Assembly: GCA_009869945.1 (NCBI GenBank)
Contig: WIXG01000023.1
Span: 124,001 to 188,000, forward strand
Origin: Mesaphorura yosii
Lineage: Eukaryota; Arthropoda; Collembola; Poduromorpha; Tullbergiidae
Length of the DNA: 64,000 bases
Reading direction: 5' to 3'
This document shows, piece after piece, positions 52,434-64,000 of the stretch (position 1 is its first letter; each line of letters starts with the position of its first letter). The position numbers and the translations under genes were made by a program. The notes below the pieces were generated by a model. The model was given only the letters and a program-made list of their open reading frames with translations, was not told where the DNA came from and made no database searches.

Positions 52434-52771
52434 TTACTTTGCTTCTAAAGTACGGTAGTCATCCATGTGAGTTAGAATCCATGCTGGAGTTGCCAAAATG
52501 CCAACAGCGATGAAGACTCCGGTAGCAACCTTCTCCTGTAACAATAGAATAGTCCGAAATCAGGCCCCGTTCCATCGCAGCGCAAACAAGGCCCCCTTAA
52601 CGATGATCATTTATCGCTTCTGCTTTTGTTAGAACCTACCGCAAAGGGAATTCGGTTGCGTGGGACTCCAGACAGGACGACACCACTCATTTGTGTGTAA
52701 ATAGAACGCTTCGCCAACATGTTCTTAGGTTGTGGCCGAACAACAGCACGGAGTAATTGCTGACCCAACAT
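52434..52771 (-). CDS. COX8-like cytochrome c oxidase subunit VIII
   Basis: This is a small nuclear-encoded inner-membrane subunit of complex IV. Two exons, 52,640-52,771 and 52,434-52,535, give 77 aa, the usual size with its presequence. Residues 1-26 are Arg/Lys/Gln-rich without acidic residues (MLGQQLLRAVVRPQPK), a mitochondrial targeting sequence. The mature part has one membrane span (about 45-66, VATGVFIAVGILATPAWIL) followed by THMDDYR, matching the COX8 pattern of a span ending in PAGWILSHLETYR. The intron (52,536-52,639) has consensus ends and phase 0. The assignment to COX8 rests on this short pattern, size and topology. Confidence 0.75.
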
Positions 52772-54943
52772 TATGGCTTGTTATTGTGAGCTGGCACCAC
52801 AGGTATCTGAAAGTGGGGCAGAACAGACTGAATAATTATGGCAATAAATTGCACTAGGCTTAGAAGGAAAGGAGGCACGGTAGAAATTCGGCCCTAATTG
52901 CATTGCACCGACGTAGAATTGAAGTTATTCGATCACACTGACCAGTTGAAGCAAGTTATAATTCTTGGGTGTCCAAAACTACCTGCTATGTATATACCAT
53001 TTCCAAGGAATCCCGACCCCCTCCAAGTCTTTCAGGTAGCTATTTAATTTAGGTTCTTTCTAATAATACTTACCAATAAATGCTGTGGGAATCAGAAGCT
53101 GACCCCAATCACACTTCAAAACAAGTTATTAATTGCAGTGTGCAATTAAAATTGGCTATGAATTTCTTAAAGAAAATAAATACGAAGGATGAAGCACAAG
53201 AGTAGACAAATTGAAACTACGTTCTCTTCTCTACATACTATGCATGCGTCGTGGGTGCCCTGGCTCGAGATGGCACTTGGTGAGGTACACCATCATTGAG
53301 ACCAGAAGAAGCGTTATAAGAGGTAACATTAGAACATTAGACGTCTAGAACGTTTCGGAGTGTCTTCTTGCCTAGCATGCATCATTATGGCCTGACATAC
53401 CATACAAGAGAAAGCTGGTTCTCCACTTTTCATTTCGTTCTTTGAGCGATTCACAATCGCAACTCGCAAGATGCATTGTTGAGACCAATAATTGTCTTAT
53501 CTTCCTCGTTTGAAGTACACAAAAGTAAGAAAGACGTGGATAATTTACACAACATGACTTCGCCTACTATTCCGTGATGTTTTGAGAATTAAGGACGTTT
53601 GATCCCATAAAGCAATAAATTTTCAGCTTGCATCAGCTTACGTTTGTCATCCACTCGGAGAAGGGCGCAGATTATTTATGTTGATGCTGATAGTATTCAT
53701 GTATGTCTGAGAATTTCATGCATTCACATTTGCAGAGAAAGTTTTGTTGCTTTATTTATTGTCTGAATTTTTGTAAAATGACAACTGTGTGAGGTTGAGC
53801 GTGTAACTGGCGGCGTGGACGTTCCGAAACCCTTTCTCGGGCACTGCCTGAAGACTCTTGAACCGAACGAATCCGTAAATAACAATGAATTAAGTTGGCG
53901 ATTCGGCGATAACAAGGAAATGAAAGGAGAATGCGATTGTGGACATGTACCCGGACGAAATAAAGTAGGAAGTTCAAAGGAATTTTAAAATGCGCAACAC
54001 GTCTACGCGCGATTCTTTTCTACTCCTAAATTCTAGGCGCGACGCTTCTTAAACCCAGGCTGCTACCCGCTTAGAGGTGTACATTCATCGGGATTTACGT
54101 TGGATAAAGTTGGGATTGGGACGGTACGGGCATGGAATCGTGTGTGCCGTGTTACTCGCTCCTGCCAAGTCTTTCAGAATTTCTTGCATGAGTGATTATA
54201 TACTGCCTCCTTCGATATGCGCCAAGAGTAAATGTAATTACAAGAAAACTCTGCCAAGCGCCGAGCCCAAATAAAGTTTCTCCTCCAGGTCGATCTCAGG
54301 TTTACGGATTCAAACATTTTCTTTTGTTCAGCTAACAACCATTTACTTTGGCCCGCGTCTGTTGCAAGAATTCTTCATTCTTCAGTTTGTGCTTCGACTA
54401 TTAAACTGGATTCGCAGAGGCAGAGCGCACAGGAACAGGACCCCGAAACGAACAAGTTTGTTTTCCCTCATGAATTGAATAATGCATTGTTCACGGATTG
54501 ATGGGATAAGGTGCACTGATTCTGATTCTTTCCCGGCACCGGCACGTCTTTATTTTGTAAACAACAATAAGACGACAGACTGCTGCACATGAACTGAATC
54601 GGAGTTGGAGGGACAGTGAACCATTTGATATTTATGGGGTTGAACTGTGAAGCAAGCAAGCTTCATTTTAATTCAAGCCACGAATAAACTCAAAGAACAA
54701 TATTTTTGACCATTTTCTAACTAACATTGAAAGGTGAGCTTGTTTTGTAAATGCCTTCAATGCCTTGGTCCGTGGTTAAAATAGCTGCGGGTTTATTTGT
54801 GCTTACTAACAGTTTCGTTAATCACAGGATTCATAATTTAAAGGTTTACACAGGCAACATACTCGCATCGTAACCAAAACCAAAAGTATCAGTATCCTAA
54901 AATGTGATGGACCAAAGATAAGATTTTGAACTTGGTAGAAATT
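52772..54943. other. Intergenic, no supported gene
   Basis: It includes the COX8-like promoter side near 52,800 and the 3' end of the four-pass protein gene, with a minus-strand AATAAA (TTTATT at 54,792-54,797). Short frames around 53,724-53,977 and 54,077-54,274 show no motifs. Confidence 0.55.
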
Positions 54944-55684
54944 TCATTTCAACATAGATCCGAAACTAACTTTTTTAGCTTCATGTGTCTCAATCAGCGG
55001 ATCTTCCCATTCCAAGCCTTCCCCGTGCTTCGATGGCGCGTAGGGCACGGATCGAAGGGTCAGGACGGCGGTCAGAAGGTAAACAAGTCCATTCTCAACA
55101 CTGAATACCTGAATACGGTAATTGTAATGAGAATGAGAACATATTAGTCACATTCATGTTAAACTTACTCCAGCTAGAGTCCTCGTCACCGTAAGTCCAG
55201 GTCGCTCGAAATTCGAATGATCAGCTGCGACCAGCAACATGAAGGCTCCAGTGGGAATCAGAAGAATCCCAGAAATCAAGTGCAAGACAACATCCTGTAC
55301 ATTGAAAGTGCGATGGACGATGAGGTCACGTATTATTTAGGTTTATACTGCTAACCATCAGGACTTACAAAATACTTTCCATGCAGCGAGTTGTTCAGTA
55401 CATCAGTAAAATAGTATGCGATAAGAAACGCTGACGTTACAAGGAGCGAAATAATTGTGAAAGGCAACAGGAATTCTTCTTCATTGGTATCATCTGAGAA
55501 TGAGTATGCAGTGAGTACAAGCGTCGTTGTTCCCACGAACTGCAAAAAATTGACCAAATTAAACTCATTAATTTGAAGCTGATATGCCATTAAAGGTCTT
55601 TGGTCTCCTTAAGCTACTTACTAATGCGACCAGCCGCAGAATGAACACGAATTTGTTCAGGTTGAGGGATTCCATTTTTTCCAT
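54944..55684 (-). CDS. Four-pass membrane protein, MARVEL-like, about 174 aa
   Basis: Four exons join in phase 0: 55,622-55,684, 55,369-55,539, 55,169-55,294 and 54,944-55,108. Two in-frame ATGs lie three codons apart (55,684 and 55,675); either could start. The protein has a short cytosolic start and four hydrophobic segments at about residues 10-32, 46-68, 80-102 and 115-140. A polar tail follows, ending PLIETHEAKKVSFGSMLK. Between spans 3 and 4 is a loop with DHSNFERPG. Size, topology and the ENGLVYLLTAVL pattern in span 4 recall MARVEL/CMTM-like or other insect tetraspan junction proteins, but there is no diagnostic motif, so the family is uncertain. Confidence 0.7.
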
Positions 55685-58600
55685 CCAGTTTAAAAAAATC
55701 CGTTTTTTAGTTCTTGGAGCTAACTGATACGGAGCCCGTATCGCTGATTCATCTCCTGCGCAGTATTTTTCTGCTGACTACTGATCGACTGACACTTCAC
55801 ACTTCAATGAACGACTATACTTGCACTGGGTTTACCTGTCAAGCTACGAGCTTTAATGTAACTTGCGCCTGGCGTAACTAAGCAAATACTAACTTTGGCT
55901 AACCGATTGGCGATCATGGGTGTAAATTTAGCCAGGTGTTCGTGCAACTCACTCACCTCACCTATCTGCAAAACAGGCATAGTGAGCTAAAGCATAAGAT
56001 CACGTTGGTTAATTAACTTTTTCGTGGCTGCGGGTCCGCCTGCTCTGCACGTCTGTACTACACAATGTGCGCTTATTCTGTCAATAAAACCTTTATCACA
56101 GAGAATTTTATCAATTCATACAGTTGTGTATTGCCTGTTGTAGTATTTTCGATGTCAACTTGGCACTGAAGGCGTATCTTACTTCGATTCTCAGCCCGTC
56201 ATCCCGCATCCTATTAATTTGTACCGACACGAAGACTAGAACTCCTACTCAAAATATTCGCACATTCATATTTAAATGACAATATTAGCACGACTCCAGT
56301 ACACTATCATTCACTATCAACAACTTAATTATAAAGCTTCCAAGCATTGAGCGTACCAGCGTATATAACTACGAATGATTACCAATTCATGAGGCATTCT
56401 AGCGACATTATCGCTGTATGAACGCCGATTGGCCCCATGTTTATTTGCCATGACATGAAAGATGTGTTATAAAGTTGTGGAAAATGTGTTGCGCATTTGA
56501 GCATCGTAGGGCTCATGTTACTCAGATCGAAATAAACAGGAAACCTCCTGCCAGTGATTAAGAAATGTCGAATGAGGGATCAAATGCTTCCATGAAGACT
56601 TGATCTTGGACTTGTGTGTTGCACGCGTAGTGTGCGGTGTAGCGAAGAGAAAGTTTCCCGCTTATTTACGCGAGATTTACATGAGATTGAGAAATGAACT
56701 AATCGGATCAACTCCATACAAATTAGCTTCGCTTTTCGTGCACGGTGCAAGCGTCACAATGCGCTCTCAGAAGAGACTTGTGGTTAGGGTTTCGTGAGAT
56801 CGGATTATTGCACCATATGAAATTGAACTTGACAAACGTCGACTTGACTTCGATATACATAAACTTGAAGCAACAACAGAGGAGGTGAATCTGGAGAATA
56901 AATCAGACTCGAACTAAAATTAACTCGCAACCGCAGTATTTGGGATGCGAATACGGCTACTTTCCAAGCAATATTCAAGAGCACTGAACGTATAATGACT
57001 CTGAAAGACATTCTGAGCTCAAGATTTTATTGGTAAACTATTTTCATTAGAAAGGTCTTGCCTCGCATTACTGAACGACCATTAGCACCTTTTCGTTGTC
57101 CGCTGCGCCGTCAACCTGTCAGAGTTCTTCCACCATCTGGTCACCTGTCATCAAGAATTTTCGCCGAAATGTGAATATCATATGGGTCCATCGCTTGCAC
57201 GCTTCATTTCAAGACGTGCAAGTGGTCTCAACTTTTCCGTTCAACTTTCTCTGATTCTTATGCATTGCATTGCCATTTGCCATCAAGAGCTAAAATAAAG
57301 TAATTCTTCTACTAGATGCCATTTGTAGCTGTTGCCAGCTGGAATGCGCTTTCTCTTGCCGGACGCTTTCTGTGCGTACGCTGTCTCCTCATGTTGCATG
57401 ATAAAACTCAAGAAGCTCACAGTTGGAGATGACGAAAAACTCTCAGAGAGATCATCTCGAAAGATGGCAAGAGAAGAGAACAGATGTGGAGCATTTTTCT
57501 TCATAAGGTTTCCTATATTTGTAATAATAATAAGTTGCCCTCTTCAAGACGGGAAAAATATTTTTTCATCTTTCAACTTTTTTCGTCTGTCTCACGAGTC
57601 TGGTGGTCTGGTCCTGCTGCTGTGCTTTCTCCGCGTGTCGGACATATTTGTCTTGTCTTTTGGGTATTATGAGCTTGCCTTCGTACTTTCTCAGCGTCAT
57701 CATCATCTCGGGCGAAATAAACGAATGTTATTCCAAGTCAACGCCTTGCGAAAGTGAACGACGATTGCCCACCGGATCTTCGACGCTGGTGCATATTCCG
57801 TTTATTTTTCATGCCCACTTTGATCCTCCACTGCACTTACACGCACTTGCATCCGCTATTCTGCATTGCTGCACTTCCTGAACTCTGGAGAGCGGAGACG
57901 AGAAGTGGACCTCGCCAACGCTGGCAATATTGGTTAAATATGAAATTACTGTACAAACATCGCGTAATAACAACGACGGGGATGCAGAAAGCAGAATGGA
58001 ATGCATACAATAATGTTTGAACAGTTTGGAAGGGGAAGAAAGTTCGTCCGCTATGATTCTCTTATTTCTTGACCACGCCACGCTGGAGACGCTTGCAGCA
58101 TGCAGCGAGTAATCGAATCTCACAATAAGAATGACAAGAAAGATGCAGGCTCCAGGTTCCTTACGAACTGTGTAGTGACTTGCTCATCTTCAGCCTCAGC
58201 TTGCCGTTTTTAGTTGTTTCCGGCCTTGTCTCGACGCAGGAGGAAAATAATTAAATTAACGTTTTCCTGAAGTCATTCTTCTTGCAGGCGCCGTGTGGCT
58301 TCTTCCCTCTTGTCTTTAATTTTGATGGGAAAGTAAAGAAAGGGAGAGAAATCTGAAAGATGATCAAGCAAACAGGAAACTGATTCGGTTGTATCAAGAT
58401 GCAAGATTTCCCTGTCAGGCTTCTTTTTTACCGTCAATTATTCTACGGTTCGTTTCTTCTTCTGTCTCTGCTTTTCTTTGCAACTCATTTCATTTTTGTT
58501 GCTCCCTTCCTCGGGGCGTTTGTTGCCAATCCGAGCGTTTCTGTGTTCCTGTCTCGCAGTTCACCGGCATCATGCGATTTAGATTCATTTCATTCTCTCA

Positions 58601-61600
58601 GACACGTTGCAGTTGCTGTCGCGGTGTCGTGGGCTCGAAAATATCATTAACATTGTGTCGACTGTGCACAAATGACAAAAGTACAACGCACAGATGCATT
58701 CGAATGCAGTTTCTGAGATGAAAATGGCCTTGGCTCCAAAACCCAAATGCATTCTACATTCAGGAAATTTATCGCCGGTGCAATGCGGAGTGGAAACACG
58801 AAAATCTATTTGAATTTAAATTGTTTCCAAAGTCAGGCAAATGACAAAGTCAAGCTGCAGTTGGAATTGAATCCTTTGGAGATTTAAAGACCATTCAGTA
58901 TTCCGCAGACTCAGAGACTAGACTGGCGTAATAAATATAAGTAAATCTAAAATCAGTCATTTTCCAGTGTTGCTGCACTTGCACTAAACCACCATACTGG
59001 CACATTGCTATGCTCAAAGTGCATCGGTGCATTCTTCCGCACAGCGTATTCGAGGGCAAGTGGCAAGAGAAGAGCCCGAAATGCATTTTAATGTACTGCG
59101 GTTGAATTTCCAAAATGTAATCAACACGACACGATGCAACGAACACTTTACTTTGTGTTTTGGTGGCCGTGCGTATGTTTTCATTCATAACTTATTTAAC
59201 AGATTCAGCCACTAGGCTCGGCGCTCGATGAGGCTTGCATCATAAAGCAGGTTCAAGTGCACTTCAATGACTTCGAATTCGGCGCCTGATCAAAAAGGCG
59301 TCCGATGTGTTCAAGTTCACGCTCACGCTCCCGTGAATCCAGTGGCTCTTGAATGAAAGTGTAATGCCATTAGCTGTCGTGGCTGGCTGTTATCTTCATC
59401 AATAATTCTCTTTATGGAGCCAGTGCTAAGTGTATGTCCAGTGCGAAGCGAAGCAGGAATTGCTGTCAATGAAATTCGCCACAGAACATCATTACTTGAC
59501 GATCAAGACACCTGCTGTTGCTTCGTGCTTCTATAAAATTATTGCAGCGGAAGATGAATTCATAACAATGAATCTCGTCACGTTTTTCCATTCATTTGAA
59601 ACTGACTCGGCTAATTACGCACGCTTGCCTGACACGAGTTGAGTTTGAGTGTGATGTGGTAAAATGGTCGTAACAATAAATGTTGTAATGACTCCAGAAG
59701 ATGCGACGCCGGGCCAGTATTAATATGAAAAACTTAGAGAGCGTGTAATTACTCGTGCAGCTAACCACTTATGATTTCTCCCTTCTTCGATGAGCCTTGC
59801 ACTTGCTTAATGTAATGTAATGACTTTCTTCACATTCGCGCCCCTCTCAGAGATGGTAACGGAACTTTCTTTCAAATGACGCAGGCGCGTCTTGTCTTCT
59901 TCAACCCTCCTAAACTATTAACCACGGTTCTTGACGGTTCCTCTTCTCCTTGCTTATGGTTACTTGCTTGTTTCAGAACCCAGCACCTAATGGCATCATC
60001 AGAAAATTGTGCAAGATGCTGATCCCGAGCATTAGATTCTGGCTACGATATTGGCTAGCCAAATGAAGGCAACCAGACTGAGGACATATGTTGGAAAGAG
60101 AAGAAAAGTTTCATTTGCGAATCATCATTTGGCTATGAAAACTCGAACGAAAGTTTTTATTTCTTTTTTTGTATTTAGAAAGCACAAATTCGTTGGCCGG
60201 ATTTATTCCAAGAAATTCAAACCAACTTTGGAAGTTGGAAAGAACAGCTGGGTTTTGAATTGAGTTTTCTGTATCTTCTGGCGCCAGCAGGGCAATTTTT
60301 ACTTACACCCGAAACCACAAGCTTGGTAAAAGATTACTGGTGACTTGACAGTTGAAAATAAGATTTCCGGGATCGGAGTGGTCAAAGCAAGCCGTACGAT
60401 CGCCGCTGCGAGTGCAGAAGGCTTTGGCCAAAGTCAAGTGTGAATGAAATTTATAGCCATGCTTGACATTAAAGAAGGCATCGCGTGTAACTTAAACGAG
60501 AAGGCCTTGTAAACAAGTCAATTGATGCTCTCAAAACTGTTTTAAGGCCCAGAATTTCTGGATGGCTAGTGTTTTGCCTACTTTTCCGTGTTTGAACCGA
60601 ACTAAACCTTATGTGATGGAACAGTGCATGAAACCCGCAATACACTTGAGATGAAACAAGAAAATGCAACACAACCAAACCAGAAATGCATTGGCCATCA
60701 CATTTCTCATCATTGTTGCCGCAAGATGCACTCGTAGACAATGCCGTTGGGACCAAGCGCAAGCGTGAGATCAAAATCGAAGAACGTTTGCGTCGGACTC
60801 TTCCATCACAATTTTCTCCTGTCATTTTCCATAAACACTCGACACCATCGTAACTTTACCGGCGCACGAATCCGAATGCGGCTGCATCTGGAACTGCATA
60901 CAAACTTGACACTCGTTCAGTATCAATGCAACATATCGTATGGAGCATCCTTCAAATTTCATTTGATACTTCAACTTGATTGATAGGGTTTCACTTTTGT
61001 GTGCTGGCCATTAGATTGATCTTTGATATCCGATACAGTGGACATCCAAGCCTTCGGCGTGCCTTTATTTTCACTTTAACGCCCGAAGTGCATCTTTCGA
61101 TTCCAATTACTTTCAGTGCCATTGCCGCTGCTAGACTGTAGCAAGTACTAAATGCGGGCAAGGCTCATTGTCGCCAGTTCTCAGAAATAACAGTCCCGTG
61201 CTTAGAAGAAAGCAGCATTTTTGCGGAAACGCGACTAAAAATGCATCTGAATCCGTGTACTTTGGACAGCGTCGCCAGAATAATCTCATTACTGTTTAAA
61301 TTATGGGCATCAAAAATCCTATTATGATAATTGCATGCTGAGTAAAAGTGTAGGACCCAACGCCCTTTCAAAATTAGATTTTTTTTTACTTCTGTCTAGC
61401 GCCAACTGCCAAGAACAATGGAATGCTAAATTCGTCCTTCTCCTTTAAACACTTTTGTAGTGGTACTTTACCCTCTTCTTCCCTGTCAACAGTTTCTTAA
61501 ATTCATAAACACTTTGAGCGGCCAATTTATTAATGTTAAGAGAGTGACTCTGCACTGCACCCTTCCTTTTCACCACTTGCTGCGAGTGAATAATGATTGC

Positions 61601-64000
61601 GATAATTTCTCGCTTTCCTCCTCCGAGCCTTTACTTGTTCTCCACAATTCCACAACCATTACGAATGCGCTGCAGTTCAGCCTAATCATTATGTCATAAA
61701 TTAATCACAAAGTTTATCATTAATTAGAAGTCTCGCCCGTTCGCGATTTCCAAAGTACAAATCCATGTCATCCGATCTTTCATCTCTCTCCGATCTCAAC
61801 GTCTTCCCCTTTCACTGTTCCCGCTGCAAGGGATTTTTAAAGACCGTGTGAAAATATTCAAAAACAAAAATAATGGAGATTCAGGCTTAGGATTTGGCAA
61901 TTCTCCCCTGCAGTCGACGACCAACTCAGCTCAACAAAGAGTCAAAGAATCATTACCAAAACTCAGTGAACTTCCAGGCAAGATTTAGAAGTTGTGTAGG
62001 CTCCTTTGATACTTTCGCTGCGGAAATGCTGAATTCAAAATGGGTTGTTTAGAAAATAAAAACTTTCTACAAAGTAAAATAAAATGTTTCGCATGTTATT
62101 GTTATTCTAACCTTCACTCACGGAAAGGCGGAGTACATTTCGACACTCTCCTCATGACTCGCCTGGAAATCTGTAAAAAATCTCATAAGCAATAAAATAC
62201 TTTCAAAAGATTACGGCAGAGCGGAGCGCGGCAGTGCAGCAGGCGCGTATCAGATCCCAACGACCAGCGAAAGTATAAAGTAACAGTCGTTTTTGATGCT
62301 GAGAGATCATCATCGCCGGCGTGAAGTGTGAAACTAAGCTTAAGAAAGTCAGAAACACTGCCAAGTGAAAGTATGCCTGCCGAGTGCGACCCTCCGAAAT
62401 AAGGAATGGTAAATGTGATGAAGTTCTCATCAATTTCTGTCAACTCTAAATTAAATTCAACTTGAAGTTGGATTGAAACGGAACCCTTTCCATTGTGCAT
62501 TGTTCTCAGTCAGGCGTCTCGCTTTGGTTTCTTGAAATTCTCCAAATTCAGCCTACCCTTTCACAAGTTTTCTTCAAGGAAAGATTCAGACGCAAATTCC
62601 CTTTAAAGTTTCTTAACTTCCACCTCCTGCCTTCTGCTCGTGGCCTGCTTGCCACGGGCACCGAGTGACGAGTTGCTGTCATCATATGTCATCAGCAACC
62701 TGATGGATGATGTTAAGATTCTGACGTCTGGCGTAAAGCAGGGAGGAGTGAGCACACATGGCGTTGAAGGGCCAGGCAAACATTTTTGTAAGGCTAATAT
62801 TAATTAGATTAACTACACCACCAAAAAAGAAAAGACTGGAGAATGGGATTTCCACGCTGTTCGTGTGAAGGCAAGGAGCTTTCGAAGCAGACTTTCAGAC
62901 AGAGGCAGACAGAATTTTGGCACTACAACTGTGCCACAGCTTCCTCCCTTATTTTCCACTTACTCCTTGTCACTGGCTGGCTTTCTCTCTCAGAATTTCG
63001 CTGGTAACACTTGAACTTGAGACATTTAATAAATTATGGAAGATTCATGGATCCATTATCAAAATCGAGACAAAACCGTGCAAGGATTGAAGCCAACCCA
63101 GCAACGCCAGAATTCTTTTATGGTTGAAGCAGAAGCAAAGAATGTCATAATTTTAGCCAACACGTCAGGAAGTGTGAAATATACATGCGGAGTACGAACA
63201 GTGTGGCACATTTCCTAAAAATGCAAACGATAATTTAAAGGGTTGATAAGGCGCAGGAAGGCTTCCACTTCATTTTAAGACAGTTACCAAGCCTAAAGTT
63301 CGCAAAATTAGTTTGTCTAGTGTAAGACACTAGCTTCGCCCGACGAGGGCGACATTGTCGGGAAGAATTTTTGATATTCCGGTGGTGTACCTAGAAAGCA
63401 TGCCGTGCAGGTCGCCGTCGCAGGTTCTGTATTTATGGCCCGAATCACTGAAGAAAATGAAACTCGAAGGCAAGATGCGGGATGCACGATGAAGAAGGGG
63501 AAGTAAATCCCTTGAAGGAGAAAACGAAGCGAAAAGAAAAGAAAGAGAAGATTCAAGACCGGTTAATGATCCAAGACGATAAAAATTCACGGGACGTTCT
63601 TGGACTTTGTCATTATTTCACATGCGTACGTGCAGTTCGCCAGTCACCTCGTGCTCCAGGCGTGTGTCGGTGTCTTGGTCGCAGGCGCAGCCCTGACTCC
63701 CGGTTCGGTGTTTGTAATTCACCGAGCAAGAGTTTCAAGAGTAGCTTTATGTGATTCATGTATGCGGTCGTGTACAAACAAGAAAGATAGGGCAGAGGAA
63801 CACACGACACGATAGAAAATATTCACATAAATCCTTTTTAGAGTCAGATTCCATGTTATTTGGCATAAATACTCTTATCGCCAGCTTGTAGCTTAGTAAC
63901 TTGTGCAAAGTACAAATATTCCCAATACTGGCAAATGTTGAAATAGTAAATCAAATTCAAAGTTTTGTCACATTCAATTCAAAAATATTATGTCGTATTT
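55685..64000. other. Gene-poor region, no supported gene
   Basis: No gene is recognisable. The leftmost part should be the promoter of the four-pass protein gene. Open frames at 57,300-58,720 are T-rich and hydrophobic in several frames at once and look like composition artefacts. A GC-richer island at about 63,360-63,730 has open frames on both strands. It includes a 57-nt minus segment (63,391-63,447) between a good acceptor and a weaker donor, but nothing identifiable. A second copy of the 24-nt box-A-like motif is at 63,880-63,902. Confidence 0.45.

Noticed and set aside
57332-58721. Several long plus-strand frames with hydrophobic stretches
   Set aside because: Different overlapping frames look equally membrane-like; the T-rich sequence explains it and no splice or family signal supports a gene.

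Overview
The window is eukaryotic nuclear DNA from an invertebrate, most likely an arthropod with a fairly compact genome (crustacean or early-branching hexapod type). The reasons are spliced genes with mostly 60-100 nt GT-AG introns, poly(A) signals just after stops, a PHD/RING gene of the pineapple eye/G2E3 type, and RDL-like GABA receptor subunits. The species itself cannot be read from the sequence.

Layout. Positions 1-28,200 hold no continuous recognisable gene. The best coding signal there is a minus-strand first exon with a signal peptide (26,992-27,073), so much of this region may be long introns and regulatory DNA of a gene running leftwards. The block 28,210-55,684 is gene-dense. 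On the plus strand lie a PARP16-like ADP-ribosyltransferase gene with frame breaks and a five-exon gene for an unrecognised Ser/Thr-Pro-rich protein. On the minus strand follow ERGIC2 and a tandem pair of RDL/GABA-receptor-like Cys-loop channel genes. On the plus strand again come UQCC1 (complex III assembly), U2AF2 (large U2AF splicing factor) and a PHD/RING protein of the G2E3/PHF7/pie type. On the minus strand come a COX8-like cytochrome oxidase subunit and a four-pass membrane protein. From 55,700 to 64,000 there is again no supported gene.

The genes do not form one pathway. Most are housekeeping: splicing, ER-Golgi transport, and two respiratory-chain genes (UQCC1, COX8) about 10 kb apart. 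The accessory element is the channel pair. All eight internal exons have identical lengths in the two genes, and the GABA-site motifs are kept, but the pore-lining M2 segment is unlike that of known anion channels while keeping its exact length. This is the strongest candidate for undescribed biology. Other points of interest are a possible 12-nt in-frame microexon in U2AF2, an intron in one channel gene that stays open if retained, a GC-AG intron in ERGIC2, a SUMO-interaction-like motif in the RING/PHD protein, and the PARP16-like gene with three single-base breaks and no membrane anchor.

Exon borders were derived by hand from splice consensus, frame continuity and homology. All multi-exon models close in frame.
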